A stretch of DNA of 13,954 nt from Discostella pseudostelligera (Eukaryota; Bacillariophyta; Thalassiosirophyceae; Thalassiosirales; Thalassiosiraceae): contig JALLBK010000889.1 of NCBI GenBank assembly GCA_036940085.1, positions 1 to 13,954 on the forward strand, given 5' to 3'. Positions 7,280 through 13,954 of this stretch are shown here, one piece after another. Under the pieces are notes generated by a model that was not told where the DNA came from, searched no databases, and saw only the letters and a program-made list of their open reading frames with translations. The position numbers were made by a program, and so were the translations under genes. How positions within the stretch are numbered: position 1 is the stretch's first letter; every line of letters starts with the position of its first letter.

Positions 7280-9677
7280 CATCTTCACCACCACCCTCCT
7301 GCTACTGGCGCAGTTACAGCAACAATAATTGCCGCATCAACCACGTCCGCCGCTGTGATTAACAATAACAATAACCAATTTCAACAACCACAACACGAGG
7401 TCGCCGCTACTAATACTTCGACAACTACTACTACGCCGCCGCCGCCGTCGTCGAATTCCACTGGCGGGAAACATCTTCGATGGACACGTATTACCAAAAC
7501 TGTCGATTTGAAGAAGGATGGCAAACATGGTGGTGGATTGTTGCGTGGTAGTATTGCTGCAACTGGTGGCGGTGGTGGCGGGTTGTCATCTGCCACTGCT
7601 ACTGACGATGATCTTGGTATTGAATTAGCATCCCAGCAGCAACAACAACAACAACAACAACAACGAAAGACCATCCTAAATGGAGTATCCGGTTGTGCCT
7701 CTCCCGGTCAAGTCCTAGCCATCATGGGTCCCTCTGGTTCTGGAAAAACATCCATACTTGACATATTATCCGGTCGATCCTCCCACGATTCTGGCATCAT
7801 CACCATTGACGGTGAGGTAGTCACCGATCGTATTATGAAAAAAATGAAAAAGAAGGTTGCCTACGTCAAACAAAACGATTTATTCTTTGGTCATTTAACT
7901 GTACGTGATCAATTAACCTACACTGCCTTCTTACGTCTACCAAGTGTTTGGACGAAGAATAAAAAGATATTGGAGGTCAATCGCATCATTAAATTATTGC
8001 GGTTGAGCAAATGCGCAGATACACACATTGAACGCATATCAGGAGGGGAAAAGAAACGTGTGAATATTGGAAGTGAATTATTAACTGATCCATCCAATAT
8101 ATTGTTAGATGAACCAACATCGGGGTTGGACAGCACATCTGCCGTGGCATTATTGCAAATATTAGATTCATTAGCACGAAAGGAGGGGAAGACGATTATT
8201 ACTAGCATACATCAACCAAGCTCGGCGGTATTTTTTGCATTTGATAAATTAATGTTATTGGCTGATGGGAATGTGGTATATTTTGGTACACCACGGGGTA
8301 GTTTGGAGTATGTGAAGCAGCTGGGATTGGAGTGTCCGCCGGGGTATAATGCCGCGGATCATCATATGGATTTGTTGGTTGTGGATAGTGCGGTGGATGA
8401 TGAAGATGATGACGATGACGATGACGATGAGGAGAAGCCGTGCGACGTTGAGAATAATGTAGATGATTTCGCGGTAAATGGAGAAGTTTACAACATTACC
8501 GCTACTACTGGACTTCGTCATCGAAAGAGTGGTGGTGCACGAAGACAGTCGGCGGGGGGTACTACTATTACCACGAGGCAGAAGCTAATAGCGTCGTGGG
8601 ACTCCGAGGCATCTGCCAGACAAATTGAAGAGGAGGGTGCTGCGGAATATGCAAATTTTGGCATTACCATTGATGGTAGCAGTCGTCACAGTCAATTACT
8701 TGGCCGACGGCAATCCACTGTCATGACGGAAAAATCATTCAACACCACGTGGTGGACACAATACACGGTGCTGGTGCATAGGTCCATGAAGAATAGTCGG
8801 TCGGCAATCTTTACAACATTGAATTTAATCAAGTCGGGAGCGATTGGTCTCATGGTTGGATTACTTTGGTATCAAATGCCATACACAGAGGCCACTGTCT
8901 ATGATCGATCGAGTTATTTTTTCTTCACCATGACATTTTGGGTGAGGTACTTTCTTCTTCTGATTGTTTACTCGTTTCAATTTGCATCAGTGCTGAAATA
9001 TCGTTTACCATAATACAAACATGCAGGTATTTGATGCAATGTTCACAGCCTACATGACATTTCCCCTCGAACGGGCAATCATTTTCAAGGAGAGAAGTTC
9101 TGGAGCTTATCATCTTTCTGCATACTTCATTGCCAAAACCACTAGTGAAGCGCCAGCTCGATTAGCACTACCGGCAATATACATGGTAATCTCATATTGG
9201 ATGTCAGGTGTGAACAATAACTTTGGGATCTTTGTGGCGACTACCATATGCAGTCTTCTTTCGGTCCTGGCAGGAGAATCAATTGGTCTATTTCTCGGAG
9301 CTGCCGTCCTTGATTTGGAAAAGGGTATGGTGATCATGACTGTGGCTGCGTTGACTTTGATGGTCGTTGGAGGATTCTTTGTTCGTATCATCCCAACCTG
9401 GCTGTTATGGCTGGGGTATATCAGTCCTTTCAAATACTCCTACAACTCCTCGGTGCAGCTGGTATTCAATCAACCAGTTCCGTGCGATGGAAGCAAAGTA
9501 CTAGCGGCATGTCAAGGAGGGGCGGTGGGATATGCATCGGAGGAGGATGTGCTGGAGTTTTTAGGGGTGCAGTATTCGGCGGGGCTGAATGCAGCATTGC
9601 TATTTTGTATATTCGTAATAATTCGAATCATGGCGTTCTTTGCGCTCCGAAGCAAGAAGGCCGAGGAGAGAATTTAG
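7109..9677 (+). CDS. ABCG (WHITE/PDR-type) half transporter, two exons
   Basis: ATP-driven membrane transporter of the ABCG family, with the NBD before the TMD; half transporters work as dimers. Exons 7109-8941 and 9027-9677 give 827 residues. The first in-frame ATG is at 7109; the frame opens upstream only from a TTG. Residues 1-185 are low complexity with Gln12 (46-57) and Gln10 (176-185). The NBD has Walker A GPSGSGKTS (207-215), a Q-loop in VAYVKQNDLFFG, signature ISGGEKKR (310-317), Walker B ILLDEPTSGLD (331-341, catalytic Glu335) and the switch His368 in SIHQPSS. An acidic Asp/Glu run (430-442) starts a long linker. Six membrane segments lie at about 568-588, 601-623, 652-672, 677-703, 711-730 and 798-818. 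Cys764 and Cys773 sit in the last external loop, as in many ABCG proteins. The substrate cannot be predicted. It is convergent with Mps1, 122 bp away. Confidence 0.94.
7229..7279 (+). repeat. (TCG)5 then CAG/CAA run encoding Ser5-Gln12
   Basis: Trinucleotide tract in the ABCG N-terminal region. The mostly pure CAG part makes length polymorphism likely. Confidence 0.9.
7634..7663 (+). repeat. CAG2-CAA8 run encoding Gln10
   Basis: Second Gln tract of the ABCG protein, directly before the NBD (followed by RKTILNGVSG). Confidence 0.9.
8396..8434 (+). repeat. GAT/GAC/GAA repeat encoding an acidic run
   Basis: Encodes 13 Asp/Glu residues at the start of the linker between the ABCG nucleotide-binding and membrane domains. 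Confidence 0.85.
8942..9026 (+). other. ABCG intron (85 nt, phase 0)
   Basis: Donor GTGAGG at 8942, acceptor ACATGCAG ending at 9026. The junction reads TMTFW/VFDAMFTAYMTFPLER, the normal second membrane segment of ABCG. Read-through stops at 9011-9013. Confidence 0.9.
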
Positions 9678-9799
9678 GAAAAGATGCATTGGATAGCCAG
9701 CAGCCGCGTATGTGGAGGAGATGTCGGATAACCATGTCTTGCTTAATTTTAGCAGTTTATGGATGCAATTGTTAATGTACGAGTCTCTCAAGAGGTGAA
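9678..9799. other. Very short convergent 3' interval, ABCG / Mps1
   Basis: Only 122 bp separate the two stop codons, so the 3' UTRs of the two transcripts probably overlap. No clear AATAAA was seen on either strand. Confidence 0.6.
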
Positions 9800-12700
9800 T
9801 CAGACTTTTTTCCTACCGTGTAAAAAGCAATGGTCATTCAGGAGACCATTCGCGCCAACGATTGGGGGCCTCAGTTTCGGATTACGCTGCAAGCATAACT
9901 TCATCGCGCTGATGGCCGATTCATCCACACTGTCAGGGAAGTGTATTTCGTGATTGACATTGGTAATTGCCAGTACTTTCTGAGGTATTCCGTGGCAGTC
10001 GGCAAAGGGAGTCTTTCCGTATACCATTTGATAAAGGATGCAGCCAAGGGACCAAATATCTGATGGCTTCGATAGGATGAAAAGGGATGTTGTCGGCGTA
10101 GTGTGAATGGCATACTCATGTAAAACATCATTGCATCATTTTTGCACTTACCCTACCACATTTATTTACACGAACACCCTTTGCATTTGTGCTCGTATCC
10201 ATGATGGCCTCTGGAGACATGTAGCTAAGTGTCCCACTGAGAGTTTCTCGATAAATGTTGGTTGTATCTTCTCTTTCAATTGCCTTTGCAATTCCAAAAT
10301 CGATCAATTTCAAGGCGCCGCGTACAAATAAGAAGTTCTGCAGTATGCCGTCATGTGAGCAAGGAATTTGCGTGAGCTATTGCAAATACGATAAAATCGG
10401 GAGGTGGTGAATATGATGCAGACCAATATCTTACCGCAGGCTTCAAGTCGCTGTGAATGATTCGTTCTTCATGGATAGAGTGCACAGCTGTTAGCATTTG
10501 CTGCCAAGTTAGACGAATGAAATTCATATTCAACGACGATCTACCCGCGCCTCTTCCTTGCTGATTGGCCGCCATTAATTCTTGCTGTCGGAGGACGTAA
10601 TTCAAATCCACTTCACCTAATTCCATCACGAGTAGGATGGATTTCCGCTCAAGGTCCACTTCGGCCGAGTACAATTGAATAATAGCCGGGTTGCCCTTCA
10701 GACGTTTCAACAAGGCAATTTCATTGGCGTATCCATCAATGGCAGCTTTGTTCAACCCTTCAATTTTGACCTTCTTCAATGCAACGACGTCACAATCTCG
10801 AGAGAGAGCGCGATATACCTTGCATGACCCGCCTTTGCCGATGACACCCAGCTTCGCGTACGGTTCATTCTCCACACGGATGATGTTTTTATTCTCAATA
10901 AGGTGCAGAAATGAACGTTCGAATCCAGAAGTGGAAATCATATCCACTTGGGAGGCAGGATTAGATGATTTTTCATCTTCATTGCGAGATGGATGATCAT
11001 CACTTGTTTCGGCACTAGCGGTACCCACGAGCATACTGTTATTTCTCATTTTGGCATTATCCTTTTCAATGGTTTCGTGACTCGAACCTGATGCTTGAGA
11101 TTGGCTCGTTGCGCAATTATTACCGCCCTGGTCCAATGTTACAGAAACTTCCGTTGCCTCGTCAATTGTTGACATGTTATTCCCTACATTGCTACCTTGC
11201 GATGTAGTCCGTTGAACCACCACGCCAGGTGCTCCGTTGCTGCTACTGCCACTACTCCCTACATCGTCGGGCTTCTTCTCCGGCTTCTCAAACGGATTCC
11301 AATCCATCATGTATCCCAAATCATTTCGTGTAATCTTAGGAACTGAAACTACTGCCTTTTTGGCTACCTTCTCCTTGATGGCATCTTCTGCAATCGTTAC
11401 CCTCTTCTTTTTTGTATCCCGCTTCGTCGGATCCCAATTCAATAAATAGTCCAAGTCCATATCCTTCACTGACGTGGTAGGCTCTTGATCGATGGGACTA
11501 ATATCCTGAAACAAGGGAATGTCTTTGGTGGACGACGCCATCGAGCGACATGAGTCGGCACTACGTTTGGCCGTGACAATCGATGATGAACATGATTCGG
11601 CACTTCGTTTCGCGGTGATGTAGCTGTTATCGGCGTCGTTGCTGCTACTGTCGTCACTCTCATTCTCCTCCTCCAACGTTTGTGACAATATGGCACGAAC
11701 TCCTCCACCTCCTCCTCCAACCTCTCTCGTGGATTTTCGTGTGCGATATGGTGTTAATCGGTCTGTAGACTTTAACTTTTTACGGGACGCGATCTTTGCT
11801 CGAATAGATGAGGATGGCTCGATGCCGCTACTGCTGATGCCACCATTGTTGTTCGTAGAGGGTGGGCAATTTACATTTGCATCCATAAGTGGTGTGGTCG
11901 GTTCAAGGAGTGGATTTTCTGGCACGTCAGGAGCGATGACTGGTTCTCTTCCTGCCTCATTCGTCGCTAACGATCGTTTCTCTGCTTTCTTCGGGTTCAA
12001 TTGTGGCAACGATATTAACCTCACCGGAGCCATCACCTTCGAGGAAGTAGAAGTCGCAGCTTTACTTCCACTGATGCCTACGCAACCCTCGAAGCCTGCA
12101 ACAGCTGCTGTTGACGACGTAGCAGCACGGCATCCATTCTCAGAATTGCTGCTCAGCAATCTCTCCTCCTCCAACCGAGTCATCTGATCTCTCACAATCC
12201 GTAGAATAGTACCTCCCTGTTCCAAACACCGTTGCCACGATGTGATCACTGTATCCACACCCGTATCCTCGTCACAACCACCAAGCATGCCCACACTATA
12301 AGTTTCGCCTCGCAATTCATCCGGTTGTTCACGCACTGCCATAATCAATGCAGTATAAAATTCCCTTCCACACGTACTAAAATACAATCGTTGGACATGT
12401 CGCAAAGTTTGCTTGGCGTCATTGGTGGATTTACATTCATTGTTACTGTTGCCATACTTTAATAACACCAGGGAGTAGAGAAGCCATAATTGCAGTACTG
12501 GTTTGTGATGGAGTGTATCTTTTTCGGACGATAGTTTGAAGCGAGATGTGGCACGTCGATGGAGCTGGATGATTCGTTTTCCTGTGGCGAGTGTGTTGCA
12601 AATATATCATTGACATACAGCCGGTGATTGAGAGGAAGGGAATGAGTGATGTCGATTTTGGGATGATCACGAGATGCAAATCGAAACGAAACGAGCAACT

Positions 12701-13703
12701 CACCAATATCCGAGATTATTTCCACCCCTTTTTCCTCCTCGCCATTACCTCGACCAACATCCCCTCCAACTTTACCAGCGGCCCTACTCAATGACAATTC
12801 CAACGCCTCCACCCAAGCAAAGGCATCGTTTCCTTTGGACCCCATACATATCTCATGACATAGATTCCGATGCATCCTATCCCCGTCTTCTTCCTTGAAA
12901 CCAATGTTATCGTTACCATTATCTCTGTTGTTGTTGTCAACAAGACAGAATAATGAATCGATGGTTTCACCATAGCGTAATACCCGCTCGTTACCAGTAG
13001 AGGATGATTTCGTGTGGGATATTATTGAGAAAGAGAGGGAGGTGGCGGTATTTTCCCCATCGTTACCGCTGTAATTATTGTTGTTCATGGACGCACCAGT
13101 TGTCGTTGTTGCAGAGACAGCATTGTTGATGTTGTTGTTGCTAGAGCCTATTCCAATTCCGCCACCGCCATCGCCACCGCCACCGCCACCGCCACCATCA
13201 CTTTGTGCTGTTCTACTACGAAATGAGAAGGGACTGGTGGAGGTAACACTACTGTTGTTGCCAGAAGTAGTTGAGGTTGATCCAGAAGTAGAAGATGAAA
13301 AATGTGATGCAGAAGAATGGGTATGGTTGGTGATGGCAGTTTCATCGAGACTTTCACGTCGTATTGTTGAGGCAGCACCACCCGCCAATGGTGGTTGGTT
13401 ATTGCTGCTATTATTGGTGTTGCTGCTGCCATTGCGTCCTCCCCCCAGAGATGGTAGCAAGACACGTCGACGTTGCTTATTTGCGTCCAACGATGGTAAT
13501 GGGGGATTATTGTACGATGGCATCGATGTCATGGCCTTGCTGTTGGTGTTGGTCGATGATGTACCATCGGCCATTGGCAGCGGCAGTGGGCCGGCATTGT
13601 TGACGTTGTTCTCTTTAAACGACGCCGACGCCGCAGCCGCCGATGATGATGATGATGATGACTCGCCAATCATTTGACCACTGCTACTGGAGGATGCTAG
13701 CAT
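9800..13703 (-). CDS. Mps1/TTK-family spindle-checkpoint protein kinase, four exons
   Basis: Dual-specificity kinase of the spindle assembly checkpoint, acting at kinetochores. Exons 13703-12704, 12581-10435, 10337-10152 and 10066-9800 give 1199 residues. A stop lies three codons before the ATG. Residues 1-290 are Ser/Asn/Gly-rich. About 295-440 resemble the TPR of Mps1/Bub1 proteins ([33 protein letters not shown]). A disordered middle follows. The kinase domain starts near 908: Gly loop IGKGGSCKV (914-922), Lys936, Glu954, HSDLKPANFLFV with Asp1045, DFG 1062-1064, activation residues DTTN (1073-1076), and [11 protein letters not shown] with Thr1085 matching TTK Thr686. The C-lobe has [20 protein letters not shown] and [30 protein letters not shown] and MSPEAI are diagnostic of Mps1. 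Two copies of a DLxYxxxWxP motif lie at 709-726 and 754-771. Confidence 0.95.
10067..10151 (-). other. Mps1 intron 3 (85 nt, phase 0)
   Basis: Donor GTAAGT (from 10151), acceptor TATCGAAG ending at 10067. It joins NKCGR to [13 protein letters not shown], matching the conserved start of the kinase C-lobe helix. Confidence 0.9.
10338..10434 (-). other. Mps1 intron 2 (97 nt, phase 0)
   Basis: Donor GTAAGA (from 10434), acceptor ATACTGCAG ending at 10338. It restores [22 protein letters not shown], the unmistakable Mps1 catalytic loop. Confidence 0.94.
12582..12703 (-). other. Mps1 intron 1 (122 nt, phase 1)
   Basis: Donor GTGAGT (from 12703), acceptor CGCCACAG ending at 12582, with a C/T-rich stretch upstream of the acceptor. 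The joined protein reads [19 protein letters not shown]. In-phase alternative acceptors at 12519 and 12498 would delete the LHRRATSRF segment, so I prefer 12582. Confidence 0.78.
13160..13197 (-). repeat. CCACCG hexamer-like repeat encoding a Gly run in Mps1
   Basis: Imperfect hexamer array on the plus strand (one CCATCG variant). On the minus strand it encodes [13 protein letters not shown] within the N-terminal low-complexity region. Confidence 0.85.
13642..13661 (-). repeat. GAT/ATC trinucleotide run encoding poly-Ser in Mps1
   Basis: Six to seven uninterrupted trinucleotides near the start of the kinase gene. It encodes part of a Ser run (GESSSSSSS) around residues 14-21. Confidence 0.85.
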
Positions 13704-13954
13704 TGTCTTTCAACAGCAATAGGAGTTATAATTGATACCCATAGCGCTAGCGCTACGATACCACTGTTGATGTCGGGACCGCCATCGCATTCGTCCATCA
13801 TCATCTATCGCGCCATCGTCCAAAATCCAAAATTCATCCAAAAGTCCAACGATCCAAATTCAATTATACATTGGAATTAGTACTAAAGACGTGTTCCGGA
13901 GAGAAAAAGAGGGAGAAATGAGAAATGAAGAGATGGGTAAAAAGAGATCGCCTC
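13704..13954. promoter_or_regulatory. Upstream region of the Mps1 gene
   Basis: 251 bp to the window end. It holds a perfect 14-bp palindrome TAGCGCTAGCGCTA at 13742-13755, about 40 bp before the start codon. The distal part is purine-rich (about 13899-13945). No further gene was seen. Confidence 0.5.

Noticed and set aside
8743..8754. Perfect palindrome CACCACGTGGTG containing a G-box
   Set aside because: Falls inside ABCG coding sequence where it encodes part of NTTWW; probably incidental.
10908..10925. GTTCGAATCC resembling a tRNA B-box
   Set aside because: Lies in the Mps1 coding exon, with no A-box or acceptor stem around it.
11639..12187. 182-codon plus-strand frame
   Set aside because: Antisense to the Mps1 low-complexity region; Ser/Pro-rich shadow of biased codons.
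13078..13677. 199-codon plus-strand frame rich in Leu, Pro and Asp
   Set aside because: Mirror of the Ser/Asn/Gly repeats of Mps1 exon 1 read on the other strand.

Overview
This is a compact eukaryotic nuclear segment from a protist. All five complete genes are recognisable from family motifs. Four of them carry short GT-AG introns (85-132 nt, donors mostly GTGAGT, GTAAGT or GTACGT), and the proteins are rich in Ser, Asn, Gln and Asp homopolymers. Gene density is high, with 120-500 bp between most neighbours. This style fits a stramenopile, possibly a centric diatom, but no lineage-specific gene is present, so the taxonomic guess is weak. One unresolved base (N at 6033) shows it is draft assembly.

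Layout: (1) 2-217 (+), the C-terminal end of an unidentified protein. (2) 482-2206 (-), an intronless cytosolic-type asparaginyl-tRNA synthetase. (3) 2713-4473 (+), a three-exon type I methionine aminopeptidase with a presequence-like N-terminus and an 85-residue insertion in the catalytic fold. (4) 4837-5957 (-), a two-exon dual-specificity-type phosphatase with one N-terminal membrane segment. (5) 7109-9677 (+), a two-exon ABCG-type half transporter. (6) 9800-13703 (-), a four-exon Mps1/TTK spindle-checkpoint kinase with an N-terminal TPR-like region. Strands alternate strictly + - + - + -, so promoters are shared head-to-head and 3' ends face each other.

The least expected element is in the phosphatase/ABCG promoter interval. 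A 271-bp non-coding element (6225-6495) has 20-21 bp terminal inverted repeats beginning TAGGG, a perfect 8-bp target duplication TTGATGCA, and three inverted-symmetric copies of AATTCTG in each arm. These are the hallmarks of a hAT-type MITE. It carries perfect palindromes, a CRE-like TGACGTCA and a G-box.

No operon-like cooperation is expected. AsnRS and MetAP both act in protein synthesis and share a 506-bp divergent promoter region. Mps1 acts in mitosis, ABCG in membrane export, and the phosphatase substrate is unknown. I saw no tRNA, rRNA, CRISPR or viral gene. All exon boundaries were deduced by eye from splice consensus, reading frame and family alignment spacing; no searches were run.
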